Below, piece after piece: positions 34,172 through 42,685 of a stretch of 55,796 nucleotides of DNA. The number at the start of each line of letters is the position of its first letter. Within the stretch, counting starts at the first letter, position 1. Made by a program: the position numbers and the translations under genes. The stretch is from Tissierellia bacterium (GTDB lineage Bacteria; Bacillota; Clostridia; Tissierellales; Peptoniphilaceae). The DNA lies in contig JAUNLK010000012.1 of the NCBI GenBank assembly GCA_030535395.1, forward strand, positions 1-55,796. The letters run 5' to 3'. The notes under the pieces were generated by a model. The model did no database searches, was not told where the DNA came from, and was given only the letters and a program-made list of their open reading frames with translations.

Positions 34172-34897
34172 CTATCCCCGGAGAGAGGCCTCCTCACAGC
34201 GGCAAAACCAGAGGAAGGAGGCCAGGAGAAGGACCCCTGTCACCGGAGGGCCCACCCTGAGCCACCGGCTCAGTTCCAAGGCCCACAGCTCCCCCCTCGC
34301 CACCAGATGAGTGGCGGCAAGGCGCCCCGCCCAGGAACCGGGGAAGTAGTACCAGAGGCCGTCCCCCAGTGCCGTGTAGCTGATGAGGCAGAGGAGGGAG
34401 GCCAGGAGCCCCAGGCCCAGGGAGGCCCCGCCGCCCCACTTGAGGGAGAGCCAAAAGTGGATGGCGTAGGGGGCCAGGGTCCCCGCCGACAAGAGGAGGA
34501 ACTCCGTGAGGAGAGCGGTCCCTCTGGGAGCGGGGTTCATCAGGGCAAAGAGGAGGAGGGCGAGACCCAGGGAGAGGCTCCCCCCCAGCCAGAGGAGGAG
34601 GAGCTTCCCCAAGTAAGTCCGAGACCTGGAGGGGAGGGTCAGGAGATTTTGATAGTGGCCCGCCCCCTCCTCCTGAGCGGCCACCGCCCCAGTGACGGCG
34701 GCAATGACTGTGGGCAGGGCCCCGCCCAGGGCCATGAGATAGAGCTGCCACAGCTTCACCAGGTCCAGATTTCTCAGGGAAGTCCCCCGCCATGCCAGGG
34801 AAAAGAGGAGGCTCGCCCCCAGGGGCAGGAGGAGGTGCACCCAGGCCAGGGCGGTCCCCTTCCAGCTATAGAGGGAGGCCTTGAAGCTGTTCATCAT
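34172..34897 (-). CDS. Lantibiotic-immunity ABC transporter permease (MutG/EpiG type)
   Basis: 241 residues, about six membrane segments, no EAA loop (ABC-2 type). The opening FKASLYSWKGTALAWVHLLLPLGASLLF matches the MutG family, which starts with a helix containing LaWiHl..P. GGGAGGCGCC precedes ATG 34897, and its ATGA overlaps the stop of the preceding permease gene. The much longer frame in this reading frame is antisense noise. Confidence 0.88.
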   Translation of the reverse strand: MMNSFKASLYSWKGTALAWVHLLLPLGASLLFSLAWRGTSLRNLDLVKLWQLYLMALGGALPTVIAAVTGAVAAQEEGAGHYQNLLTLPSRSRTYLGKLLLLWLGGSLSLGLALLLFALMNPAPRGTALLTEFLLLSAGTLAPYAIHFWLSLKWGGGASLGLGLLASLLCLISYTALGDGLWYYFPGSWAGRLAATHLVARGELWALELSRWLRVGPPVTGVLLLASFLWFCRCEEASLRG

Positions 34898-35628
34898 GGC
34901 GCCTCCCTCCTGGAAAACCACTTTCCCGTGGCCCAAGTCCCCAGGAGGCAGAGGGCCGCCGAGAGAGCGCAGGCCCGGACCAGTCCCCAGGAGAGGGCGG
35001 TCCCGCCCCCATCCGTGGGGATGCCACTGGGCAGTATGCCCAAAACCTCCACCATGGCCCCCATGGCCCAACTTTGGGGCAGCAGTGGCCCCAGGGCTCC
35101 GTCCCATGTGAAGATCCCCAGGAGAAAACTCAGGGCACTGTGAACCATCACTGTGAGAAAGAGCCCCCAACTCTTGGCCAGATGGAGGCAGAGGGGAAGC
35201 TGCCACAGACTGGTGAGAAAGAGGATGCCACTGGCCAGGGCCAATTGCCCCGGGGGATAGTTTCCCCCCAATTGCCGGGGGAGGAGCCCCTGGAGGAGGA
35301 CCATCCCCAGGAGGTGGAGGGCAATGGCCAAAAGGAGGTAACCCCCCGCCACTGCCACCTTGGCGGCCCACAGCTTTTCGAAGGAGAGATCCAAGCTGTG
35401 GACCCCGCCCCAGTGGCTCTTCTCCTCCCCCTCCACCATGAGCCCCGCCAGGAGGGCCGCGGTCCCCGGCAGCAGAAAGACATACCACCAATTGTAGCCA
35501 TTGACGGTGAAATAGGCGGGCATGAGGATCAGGGCCGCCAGAATTGTCCCCAGGGGGGCCAGGAGGGGAATCTTCCCCACCAGAGTCCTCCGGTACTTCA
35601 GGGTTTCTCCCAAAAGATAAGCCCTCAT
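34894..35628 (-). CDS. Lantibiotic-immunity ABC transporter permease (MutE/EpiE type)
   Basis: 244 residues, about six membrane segments. N-terminal MRAYLLGETLKYRRTLVGKI then FTVNGYNWWYVFLLPGTAALLAGLM, blocks typical of MutE/EpiE permeases (Y.VN.YNWWY). Its ATG overlaps the ATPase stop by four bases. It likely forms a membrane heterodimer with the MutG-type protein that expels bacteriocin peptides from the membrane. Confidence 0.9.
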   Translation of the reverse strand: MRAYLLGETLKYRRTLVGKIPLLAPLGTILAALILMPAYFTVNGYNWWYVFLLPGTAALLAGLMVEGEEKSHWGGVHSLDLSFEKLWAAKVAVAGGYLLLAIALHLLGMVLLQGLLPRQLGGNYPPGQLALASGILFLTSLWQLPLCLHLAKSWGLFLTVMVHSALSFLLGIFTWDGALGPLLPQSWAMGAMVEVLGILPSGIPTDGGGTALSWGLVRACALSAALCLLGTWATGKWFSRREAP

Positions 35629-36335
35629 ACCAGTAGCGCCCCCTTTCCCCTCATCTGTTCCATGAAGATCTCCTCCAGATTCGCCCCGGATTCCAAGGGA
35701 CCCTCATACTCCAGCCGTCCCCCCTGGAGGATGGCCACATCCTGGGCCACCCGGGCCACTTCCCCCAGGTAGTGACTGGAGAGAATCACCGTGATCCCCT
35801 CCCGGGGAAGACTGCCAATGAGGGCCCGGAGCTCCTCCATGCCCAGGGGGTCCAGGCCATTGGTGGGCTCGTCCAAGATCAGAAGCTGGGGCTCATGGAG
35901 GAGGGCCAGGGCAATCCCCAGCCGCTGCTTCATCCCCAGGGAGAACTGGCGGCTCTTCTTCCTCCCCGTCCCCTCCAGGCCCACCAGTTCCAGTACCTCC
36001 TCCTCCCGCTCCCGAGTAAGCCCCAAGAGGAGGCCCCGCAATCTGAGATTTTCCCTGGCAGTGAGATTGCCATAGATGGGGGGACTTTCGATGAGGCCCC
36101 CCATCTGAGCCAGATCCCTCCGGCTCCAGGGCCGCCCCCGATAGAGGATCTGCCCCCCACTGGGCCGGGCCATCCCCACCAGCATCTTCAACAGGGTGGA
36201 CTTCCCCGCCCCATTGGGCCCCAGGAGACCGTAGACCGTCCCCCGTCGCACCTTCAGGGAGACGCCGTCCACCGCCCGCTGGCCCCGAAATTCCTTACTG
36301 AGACCCTTTGTTTCCAAAATGTATTCCGTATTCAT
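35625..36335 (-). CDS. Lantibiotic-immunity ABC transporter ATP-binding protein (MutF type)
   Basis: 236 residues. Walker A GPNGAGKST, signature LGMKQRLGIA (replacing LSGGQ, as usual in this subgroup), Walker B LLILDEPTNGLD, switch His in SSHYLGE. The ARENLRLRGLLLGL segment is typical of bacitracin/lantibiotic resistance ATPases. AAGGAGG before ATG 36335. First gene of a five-gene operon: ATPase, two permeases, regulator, kinase. No lantibiotic precursor or modification enzyme is nearby. Confidence 0.93.
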   Translation of the reverse strand: MNTEYILETKGLSKEFRGQRAVDGVSLKVRRGTVYGLLGPNGAGKSTLLKMLVGMARPSGGQILYRGRPWSRRDLAQMGGLIESPPIYGNLTARENLRLRGLLLGLTREREEEVLELVGLEGTGRKKSRQFSLGMKQRLGIALALLHEPQLLILDEPTNGLDPLGMEELRALIGSLPREGITVILSSHYLGEVARVAQDVAILQGGRLEYEGPLESGANLEEIFMEQMRGKGALLV

Positions 36336-36399
36336 TGGTCCCTCCTTTTCTCACTTCCACTTTAGGGGAAAAGATTAAGGACTTTGTAAGGATGGGAAA

Positions 36400-36428
36400 T
36401 AAAAAATCCCCGGATCTCCCGGAGATTT
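36400..36428 (-). terminator. Terminator of the aldehyde dehydrogenase gene
   Basis: Minus strand AATCTCCGG / CCGGGGATT (one wobble) then TTTTTTATTT, 19 bases after the stop. The promoter of the lantibiotic-type operon must lie in the remaining 60 bases. Confidence 0.85.
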
Positions 36429-36446
36429 TGTTTCTCGATTGCTCGG

Positions 36447-37808
36447 CTATTTTCCCCCGTAGAGTTTCCGGAGGAGGGCCAGTTTTTTGTCGTTGAAGGG
36501 CTTGTAGCGGAAGGGGAGGTCCAGGAAAGTGGCGCTCTTCACCACTGCCTTTTGGTGGCTGAAGGTGTCGAAGCCGTATCGGCCGTGGTAGTGGCCCATG
36601 CCGCTGTTGCCCACGCCCCCGAAGGGCAGTTTGTCGTTGGAGATGTGGAGGATGACATCGTTGATGCAGCCGCCCCCAAAGGAGAGGCCCTCCAGGATTT
36701 TCTTCTGGTGCTCCCCACTTCGGCTGAAGAGATAGCAGGCCAGGGGCTTCTCCCCCTCCCGGACCCGGGCCATGGCCTCGTCCAAATGATCATACTCGAT
36801 GATGGGGAGGATGGGCCCGAAGATCTCCTCCTTCATGATCTCCCTGGAAAAGTTGGAATTCGGGAAGATGGTGGGGCCGATTTTATTGGCTGCCTCGTCC
36901 ACTGCCCCGCCCCAATATTCTTCCGTGCCCATGAGGGCTTTCAGTCGCTGAAAGTGCTTTTTATTGATGATTTTGGGGAAGGACTCGTCCATAGGATAGT
37001 TCTTTTCAATTTCCCCCTTGAGGGCCTCGAGGAAGTCCCCCTTCACCTGTCGATGAACCAGCACATAGTCCACGGAGATGCAGGTCTGTCCGGCATTGAG
37101 GAATTTCCCCCAGGCGATCCGCTTGGCCGCCAGGGCGATGTCCGCCGTCTCGTCCACAAAGCAGGGGCTCTTGCCCCCCAGCTCCAGAGTGACAGGAGTG
37201 AGATTTTCACTGGCCACCTTCATGATCTTTTTCCCCACACCGGGGCTGCCGGTGAAGAGAATGTAGTCGTACCTGGGGGCCAAGACCTCCTCATAGGCTA
37301 CATCGGGGTCCACACAGTGGATGTACTCCGCCCCAAAGGTCTCGTCCACGATTCTCTTAATGAGCCCGGAGGAGTGGGGGCTGTTTCTGGAGCCCTTGAG
37401 GACGACGCAATTGCCCGCGGCCACGGCCCCCACCAGGGGGGCCAGGGTGAGATAGAAGGGATAGTTCCACGGGGCCATGATGAGGACCACCCCATAGGGC
37501 TCGGAGTGGACGGTGTTCACCGAAGGGAAGGTGGCCAGGCTCTGGCCCTTCCTCTGGGGCCGGGACCACTTGTTCACTCCTCTGAGGGCGGTCTTGATCT
37601 CGCTGTAAACCATGGCCAGCTCCGTCATATAGCTCTCACTGGGGGACTTCCCCAGATCCAGCCGGAGGGCCTCCATAATTTCCTCCTCGTACCGGGCCAG
37701 GGCCCCTCTCAATTTTTTCAGGGCCTCCCGGCGATGGGCCACGGGCCGGGTGGTCCCCCGCCGGAAAAACTCCCGCTGCTCTGCTACAATTTTTTCCACT
37801 GGGCCCAT
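36447..37808 (-). CDS. NAD(P)-dependent aldehyde dehydrogenase, class 3-like
   Basis: 453 residues, the short ALDH3 type. APWNYPFYLTLAPLVGAVAAGN, general base Glu209 in LELGGKSP, nucleophile Cys243 in NAGQTCIS, and the C-terminal FGGVGNSGMGHYHGRYGFDTFSH. It oxidises (possibly long-chain or aromatic) aldehydes. Two in-frame starts each have a good ribosome site: ATG 37808 (GGAGGG) and ATG 37835 (GAGGAGG), giving 453 or 462 residues. The hydrophobic tail helix of some ALDH3 members is not evident. Confidence 0.93.
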   Translation of the reverse strand: MGPVEKIVAEQREFFRRGTTRPVAHRREALKKLRGALARYEEEIMEALRLDLGKSPSESYMTELAMVYSEIKTALRGVNKWSRPQRKGQSLATFPSVNTVHSEPYGVVLIMAPWNYPFYLTLAPLVGAVAAGNCVVLKGSRNSPHSSGLIKRIVDETFGAEYIHCVDPDVAYEEVLAPRYDYILFTGSPGVGKKIMKVASENLTPVTLELGGKSPCFVDETADIALAAKRIAWGKFLNAGQTCISVDYVLVHRQVKGDFLEALKGEIEKNYPMDESFPKIINKKHFQRLKALMGTEEYWGGAVDEAANKIGPTIFPNSNFSREIMKEEIFGPILPIIEYDHLDEAMARVREGEKPLACYLFSRSGEHQKKILEGLSFGGGCINDVILHISNDKLPFGGVGNSGMGHYHGRYGFDTFSHQKAVVKSATFLDLPFRYKPFNDKKLALLRKLYGGK

Positions 37809-37860
37809 ATTTTTCCCTCCTTCATCTACATTCATGGCCCCTCCTCACAGGGCTTTCCAC

Positions 37861-38646
37861 TCATTGCTCTCTGGTCCCCTCGCTGTATATCAGCTGCTTC
37901 CGCTCGTTGAAAAAGCCCTTGTAGGAGAGATAGCAGGCGATAAAGGAGGAGATGGAGGTGGTGGAAAGGAGCATGAAGGTCACCATAATCTGATACTTAA
38001 TGGCATTGAGGGGAGGCGTCCCCGCCAGAATGAGCCCCGTCATCATCCCCGGGAGGCTCACAATGCCCAGGGTCTTGGCGGAGTCGATGGTGGGGAGCAT
38101 CCCCGTCTTAATGGACTCCCGAATGATCTCAATGGAGGAGGGGAGAATCCCCGCCCCCAGGGCCAGCTTCGTCTCCACTTCCTGCCTCTTGTCCTTGAAC
38201 TGGGCCAGCATCCTCTTGTAGGACAGGCCCAGGGCCACCATGGCATTGCCCACAATCATGCCGCTGACGGGAATCACCTGATAGGGCTCATAGGCGATGC
38301 TCCCGGAGAAGACCAAGACCGACAGGGTGATGGAGGCCCCCACGGCAATGGAGAGAAAGGAGATGGGCAGGGCATTGACAATGCCCTTTCCCCTCTTGGC
38401 CGCATTGTAGGAGGCATTGAAGATCATAAAGGCGATGAGGAGGGTGGTGTAGATGGGATTGTCGATGCCGAAGATGTACTCCAGGACATAGCCCACGGCC
38501 ACCAATTGGACAATGGCCCTCAAAACCCCCACAATGACTTCCTTCTCCAGCTTCAGTTTCTGCCAGTAGGAGAAAAACAGGCTGATCATCACCAGGGAGG
38601 AGGAGATCAACAGGGCCTCCACCCCAATGTAGTTCATTTGATTCAT
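37861..38646 (-). CDS. fetB: FetB-like ABC transporter permease (UPF0014)
   Basis: 261 residues, about seven membrane segments. UPF0014/FetB blocks: EVIVGVLRAIVQLVAVGYVL, NASYNAAKR, PVSGMIVGNAMVALGLSYKRM, SIKTGMLPTIDSAKTLGIVSLPGMMTGLILAG. With FetA it is thought to export iron or relieve oxidative metal stress in E. coli. Start overlaps the ATPase gene by four bases (ATGA). Confidence 0.9.
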   Translation of the reverse strand: MNQMNYIGVEALLISSSLVMISLFFSYWQKLKLEKEVIVGVLRAIVQLVAVGYVLEYIFGIDNPIYTTLLIAFMIFNASYNAAKRGKGIVNALPISFLSIAVGASITLSVLVFSGSIAYEPYQVIPVSGMIVGNAMVALGLSYKRMLAQFKDKRQEVETKLALGAGILPSSIEIIRESIKTGMLPTIDSAKTLGIVSLPGMMTGLILAGTPPLNAIKYQIMVTFMLLSTTSISSFIACYLSYKGFFNERKQLIYSEGTREQ

Positions 38647-39302
38647 CGAATCACCTCCTCCAGGGATTTCACCCGGCCATCCTCCAGGGTCAGAACCCGA
38701 TTGGCGTACTTCTCCCGCTGCTGAGGATTGTGGGTGATCCAGAGTATGGTTCTGCCCTCCCGGTTGAGGTCCACCATGGCCCCCTCCACAATCTCCGCAT
38801 TCTCCACATCCAGGGCCGAAGTGGCCTCATCCAAGAGGAGGATCTCCGGCAAAAAGAGGAGGGAGCGAATGAGGGAGATCCGCTGCATCTCTCCCCCCGA
38901 GAGATTTTGCACCTCCCGATTGAGATAGTCCGGGGACATCTGGAAGGTGGCAAAGAGCTCCTCCACCCGGGCCGGATCGTATTTGCGATTTCTCACGGCA
39001 TAGGGAAATTCCATATTGTCCCTCACCGTCTCACCAAAGAGATAGGGGGTCTGAAAAACATAGGCAATTCTCATTCTCAATTCCTCGGGACGGTAGTTGA
39101 GATAGTTCTCCCCGTCGAAGATAATTTCCCCGGAAGTGGGGCTGATGAGATTGCTGCAGAGCTTGAGGAGGGTGCTCTTTCCACTCCCCGAGGGCCCCAC
39201 CACCGAGATAAAGTCCCCCCTCTCCACCTCCAGGGAGACCGATTGTAGGATGGGTTTTCCCCCCGCCTCAAAGGAGACCTCTCTAAATTCCAAGAGCGAC
39301 AA
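38643..39302 (-). CDS. fetA: FetA-like ABC transporter ATP-binding protein
   Basis: 219 residues from TTG 39302, chosen because GGAGGTGAAGAT places it seven bases away; a TTG at 39317 would put the ribosome site inside the gene. Walker A GPSGSGKST, Q-loop YVFQTPYLFG, signature LSGGEMQR, Walker B ILLLDEATSALD, His in WITHNPQQ. Two-gene operon with the permease. Confidence 0.9.
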   Translation of the reverse strand: MSLLEFREVSFEAGGKPILQSVSLEVERGDFISVVGPSGSGKSTLLKLCSNLISPTSGEIIFDGENYLNYRPEELRMRIAYVFQTPYLFGETVRDNMEFPYAVRNRKYDPARVEELFATFQMSPDYLNREVQNLSGGEMQRISLIRSLLFLPEILLLDEATSALDVENAEIVEGAMVDLNREGRTILWITHNPQQREKYANRVLTLEDGRVKSLEEVIR

Positions 39303-39343
39303 AATCTTCACCTCCAAAATATTTCAAAACCAATATTGAGTTC

Positions 39344-39372
39344 ATTGTAACACCTTATGAAATCCAAACCAA
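39344..39372 (-). promoter_or_regulatory. Promoter of fetAB-like operon
   Basis: Minus strand TTGGTT (39367-39372), 17 bases, TACAAT (39344-39349); leader of about 35 bases. Confidence 0.7.
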
Positions 39373-39403
39373 GGCGAGGGGCCGGCCGCTGCCTCCTCCC
39401 CGC

Positions 39404-39431
39404 AAAAAAACGGCCCCCGAGTTGGGAGCCG
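39404..39431 (-). terminator. Terminator of the sulfur-enzyme operon
   Basis: Minus strand CGGCTCCC / GGGGGCCG (one wobble) then TTTTTTT. Confidence 0.85.
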
Positions 39432-39469
39432 CTTTTCGTGTCTTGATTTTTCTCCAATTTCCCTGGAAA

Positions 39470-41938
39470 TTAGATGAACAGATTCATATTGGACTTGTCG
39501 TTGTCCGCAAGCATGGTGGCCACGCCGCCAATTTTCACGCCATCGATGAGTTCCTCTTGGGTGAGGCCCATGATGTCCATGGTCATTTGGCAGGCGGTCA
39601 ATTCCACCCCGGCGTCGATGGCCTGCTGGATCAGGGCCTCCAGGCTGTCCACCCCCTTGTCCTTCATGACGGAGCGAATCATCTTGGAGCCCATGCCCAG
39701 GAAGTTCATCTTGGACAGGCCCAGTTTCTTGGAGCCCTTGGGGAGCATGGCGGAGAACATATTGCCCATGAAGTCCTTCCGAACTTTGGGGCCGTTCTCC
39801 TTCCGGAGGATGGACAGGCCCCAGAAGGTGAAGAACATGTGGACCTTATTGCCCATGGCGGCGGAGCCGGTGGCAATGATGAAGGCGGCAATGGCCCGGT
39901 CCAGATCCCCATCAAAGATGATCATGGTCTTTTCCTTGGTGGCCGGGGCGGCCTGCTGGGGCTGGGCCGCTGTGGGGAGCTGTCCCCCCTTGCCCTTTTG
40001 GAGGACGGCGGTGAAGGTGCCCTTGCTCTCCTCCCGGCTGATGAGGGTGTTGCCGGTGTTTTCAGACCAGGACACAATGTCCCGAGCGAAGCCGGGGTCG
40101 GTGGCCGTCACTTTCAAAATCTGCCCGTCGGGGAGATCCGCCATGGCCTTGGACACCTGAACCACAGGGCCGGGGCAGCTCATGCCGCAGACATTGAGGA
40201 CCTTCACTTCCTTGGGGGCCTCCGCCTGAGGGACAAATTTGTCCTGATCGGTGGCCACGGGGCCGCTGAGGCCCACCAGGCTCTGGGGATCGGCGGTGAG
40301 GTCCATGGCCGTGCGGTGGCCCCCCACCAGATTGCTGGCCTTGTAGCCCTTGCTCCTCAAAATCCGCTCCCCAATATAGCCCCGAAGGCCCACGGCGCAG
40401 TAGACCAGATAGTGCTTCTCGGGGTCCAGCTCACTGAAGCGCTCCCTGAGCTCCGTGAGGGGAATATTGATGGCCCCGTCGAGGAGGCCGGAGACCGTCT
40501 CCGTCTCCTCCCGAACGTCCAGGAGGGTGTACTTCTCCCTGTGCTCCTCATACTCCCCGTAGAGGACGGGATCGGAGAGGCCGTCCAGGACATTTCGTGC
40601 CGTGAAGCCCGCAAAGTTCACCGGGTCCTTGGCCGAGGAATAGGGGGGCGCATAGGCCAGCTCCAACTGGCTCAAGTCGTCCACGGTGCCGTGGAAGTGG
40701 ATGGTGGTGGCAATGGTGTCGATGCGCTTATCCACCCCATCGTAGCCCACAATTTGGGCCCCCAGCACCTGCCCGTCCTTGCCGTAGATGAGCTTCAGGC
40801 TCAGGGGCGTGGCCCCGGGATAGTAGCCGGCGTGGCTCATGGGGTGAATGATGCTCACAAAGTAGTCTTCCTTGTAGACCTTGCCATTTCGCTTCAAGGC
40901 CTTTTCATTGAGACCCACGGAAGCCACGGTGAGGTCGAAGACCTTGGCCACACTGGTGCCCATGGTGCCCACATAGGCCTTTTCTTCCCCCACGCCCAGG
41001 ATGTTTTGAGCCACTTCCCGGCCCTGCTTGTTGGCGGGCCCCGCCAGGGGAATGGCGGCGGCATCCCCGGTGATGAAATCTCTCACGCTGATGACGTCCC
41101 CAATGGCGTAGATGTCCTCATTGGAGGTGCGCATGTACTGGTCCACCTCAATGTGGCCCCGCTCCGTGAGCTTCAGCCCTGCTTCCTTGGCCAGCTCACT
41201 GTTGGGCCGCACCCCAATGGACATGATGATGAGATCGGCATCCAAGTTCTTCCCGGAGTTCAGGGCCAGGGTCTTGCCCCCGTCCTCAATGCTCTTGAAG
41301 CCGTCCCCCAAGTAGAGGTGGACTCCCTTGCTCACCATGTGGTTTTCCACCAGGCGGGCCATGTCGGCGTCCAGGGGAGGCATCACCTGATCGGCCATTT
41401 CCACCACGGAAACGTCGATGCCCCGGTCCACCAGGTTCTCCGCCATCTCCAGGCCAATGAAGCCCGCGCCGATGACCACGGCCCTCTTGGGGCGGCGCTC
41501 CTCCACAAATTTGGTGATCCGGTCCACATCGGGGATGTTCCAGAGGGTGAACACATTGTCACTCTCGATGCCCTTTACATTGGGCACAAAGGGATGGGAG
41601 CCGGTGGAGATGAGGAGCTTGTCGTAGTCCAGCTCATACTCCTGGCCATTTTTGTGATTCTTCACCTGAAGCTTCTTCCCCTCGGGGTCGATGGAGAGGA
41701 CCTCATTTTCCACCCGGACGTCCACATGGTACTTCTTCTTGATGTCCTCGTCAGTGGTGACAAAGAGGGCATCCCGAGTGGCAATGGCGCCCCCCACATA
41801 GTAGGGCAGGCCACAGTTGGCGAAGCTCACATAGGCCCCCCGCTCCAAAAGTATGATTTCCGCATCCTCATCCAAGCGACGGAGCCTGGCAATGGCAGTG
41901 GCTCCCCCGGCGACTCCGCCGATAACGACAATTTTCAT
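39470..41938 (-). CDS. CoA-disulfide reductase fused to rhodanese, TusA and DsrE-like domains
   Basis: 822 residues, four modules. (1) FAD/NAD(P)H pyridine nucleotide-disulfide reductase, 1-445: GGVAGGATAIARLRR dinucleotide fold, redox Cys42 in SFANCGLPYY, IGAGFIGLEMAE, IYAIGD, dimerisation part 325-445. The single redox Cys is the CoA-disulfide/persulfide reductase type. (2) Rhodanese, about 455-548, with active Cys514 (VYCAVGLRG). (3) TusA-like, about 579-650, Cys584 and Cys588 (NVCGMSCPGP). (4) DsrE2-like, about 670-822, with Cys783. Sulfur could pass from Cys514 through Cys588 to Cys783 within one chain. GGAGG before ATG 41938. The stop of the ArsR gene abuts the start, so both are co-transcribed. 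Confidence 0.93.
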   Translation of the reverse strand: MKIVVIGGVAGGATAIARLRRLDEDAEIILLERGAYVSFANCGLPYYVGGAIATRDALFVTTDEDIKKKYHVDVRVENEVLSIDPEGKKLQVKNHKNGQEYELDYDKLLISTGSHPFVPNVKGIESDNVFTLWNIPDVDRITKFVEERRPKRAVVIGAGFIGLEMAENLVDRGIDVSVVEMADQVMPPLDADMARLVENHMVSKGVHLYLGDGFKSIEDGGKTLALNSGKNLDADLIIMSIGVRPNSELAKEAGLKLTERGHIEVDQYMRTSNEDIYAIGDVISVRDFITGDAAAIPLAGPANKQGREVAQNILGVGEEKAYVGTMGTSVAKVFDLTVASVGLNEKALKRNGKVYKEDYFVSIIHPMSHAGYYPGATPLSLKLIYGKDGQVLGAQIVGYDGVDKRIDTIATTIHFHGTVDDLSQLELAYAPPYSSAKDPVNFAGFTARNVLDGLSDPVLYGEYEEHREKYTLLDVREETETVSGLLDGAINIPLTELRERFSELDPEKHYLVYCAVGLRGYIGERILRSKGYKASNLVGGHRTAMDLTADPQSLVGLSGPVATDQDKFVPQAEAPKEVKVLNVCGMSCPGPVVQVSKAMADLPDGQILKVTATDPGFARDIVSWSENTGNTLISREESKGTFTAVLQKGKGGQLPTAAQPQQAAPATKEKTMIIFDGDLDRAIAAFIIATGSAAMGNKVHMFFTFWGLSILRKENGPKVRKDFMGNMFSAMLPKGSKKLGLSKMNFLGMGSKMIRSVMKDKGVDSLEALIQQAIDAGVELTACQMTMDIMGLTQEELIDGVKIGGVATMLADNDKSNMNLFI

Positions 41939-42235
41939 TCAAACCTCCAAATCCAAACAAGCGATGAGCTTCTTTATATCCTCTCGCGTACACGAGTAGT
42001 AGATCCGATTTTCTTCCTTTTGGCTCTCCACAATGCCCATGTCCTTGAGCTTCCGCAAATGCTGGGATACCGCCGGCTGGCTGGCATCCATACAGGAAGT
42101 GATGTCCGAGACACTGGTGGGCCCCTCGTGGATCAACTTCTCAATGATGCACAGGCGCAAGGGATTTCCTATGGCCTTTAGAAGATCGGCCCGTTGGATC
42201 ATTTTCTGTCTGTGTTCCGATGATACTTTTTCCAT
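41939..42235 (-). CDS. ArsR-family repressor, likely persulfide-sensing
   Basis: 98 residues from ATG 42235 (GGAGGG upstream; the longer frame would run through the operator). Winged helix: LLKAIGNPLRLCIIEKL, SVSDITSCMDASQPAVSQHLRKLKDMGIVESQKEENRIYYS. Cys29 (in the RLCI helix) and Cys93 (C-terminal helix) are 64 apart, close to the two-cysteine spacing I recall for the sulfide/persulfide sensors BigR and SqrR. Cys48 and Cys82 are extra. The target is the operator in its own promoter at 42253-42272. Confidence 0.88.
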   Translation of the reverse strand: MEKVSSEHRQKMIQRADLLKAIGNPLRLCIIEKLIHEGPTSVSDITSCMDASQPAVSQHLRKLKDMGIVESQKEENRIYYSCTREDIKKLIACLDLEV

Positions 42236-42252
42236 TGAATCCCTCCACGAGA

Positions 42253-42281
42253 ATATTAGCATATGCTTATATACTTATCAA
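42253..42281 (-). promoter_or_regulatory. Promoter with embedded ArsR-type operator
   Basis: Minus strand TTGATA (42276-42281), 17 bases, TAATAT (42253-42258). The spacer and -10 are covered by a 20-bp imperfect palindrome centred at 42262/42263 (core AGCATATGCT, outer ATAT), the usual size of an ArsR operator. Binding would block polymerase, so autorepression is likely. Confidence 0.75.
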
Positions 42282-42495
42282 TGGGAAAAATATATTTTTC
42301 TCAATATCCCCTGGGCCCCTGTTTTTCAGGCTTCCACGGCCCATGGGCTCCTTCCAAAGGCGAGGGAGCAGCCGAGTTTTTAAGGGTCCCTTTCCCACGG
42401 GCCGCGGGAACCACCCCCCCCGAAAGGGAGAGGCCCCCGGTAAAATTCCCGGCCCGTGGATCCCCCTCCGGGCCACCCATAGGGGCCTCCTACAG
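42282..42495. other. Intergenic, no gene seen
   Basis: GC-rich runs of C and G with several possible hairpins (for example CCCACGGGCC..GGCCCGTGG around 42395-42459). The arms AACC..GGCCCGTGG flank an internal CCCCCCGAAAGGGAG segment. No ORF with a ribosome site. Confidence 0.35.
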
Positions 42496-42524
42496 TTGAA
42501 AAAATCCGCCATTTTCCTTATACT
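42496..42524 (+). promoter_or_regulatory. Promoter of the antiporter gene
   Basis: TTGAAA (42496-42501), 17 bases, TATACT (42519-42524). Start near 42531, giving a 5' leader of about 155 bases. Confidence 0.75.
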
Positions 42525-42529
42525 TTAGT

Positions 42530-42685
42530 TAGATCTCTGCCCCGCCCCAGCTGGGAGGGAGGCAGATCGCAGATTCACTTTCAAATACTTGCTCTGGCAA
42601 TTGGAATGGAGATTATTTCAGGCTTTCACCCGTGGCCTTGAATAGTCTTTTTTTAAACTGGAGCCGGAGCCATTAGAGCTAGGCG
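42530..42685 (+). other. Structured 5' leader of the antiporter gene
   Basis: A strong hairpin begins at the 5' end: GATCTCTGCC (42532-42541) pairs with GGCAGATC near 42560-42567, enclosing CCCAGCTGGG. A weaker CAGGC/GCCTTG stem (about 42620-42642) precedes a seven-T run at 42648-42654. The layout could be a riboswitch or attenuator, but no known class was recognised. Confidence 0.4.

Noticed and set aside
39422..42181. 919-codon plus-strand frame over the sulfur enzyme and ArsR genes
   Set aside because: Antisense artefact of GC-rich coding; no ribosome site, no recognisable domain.
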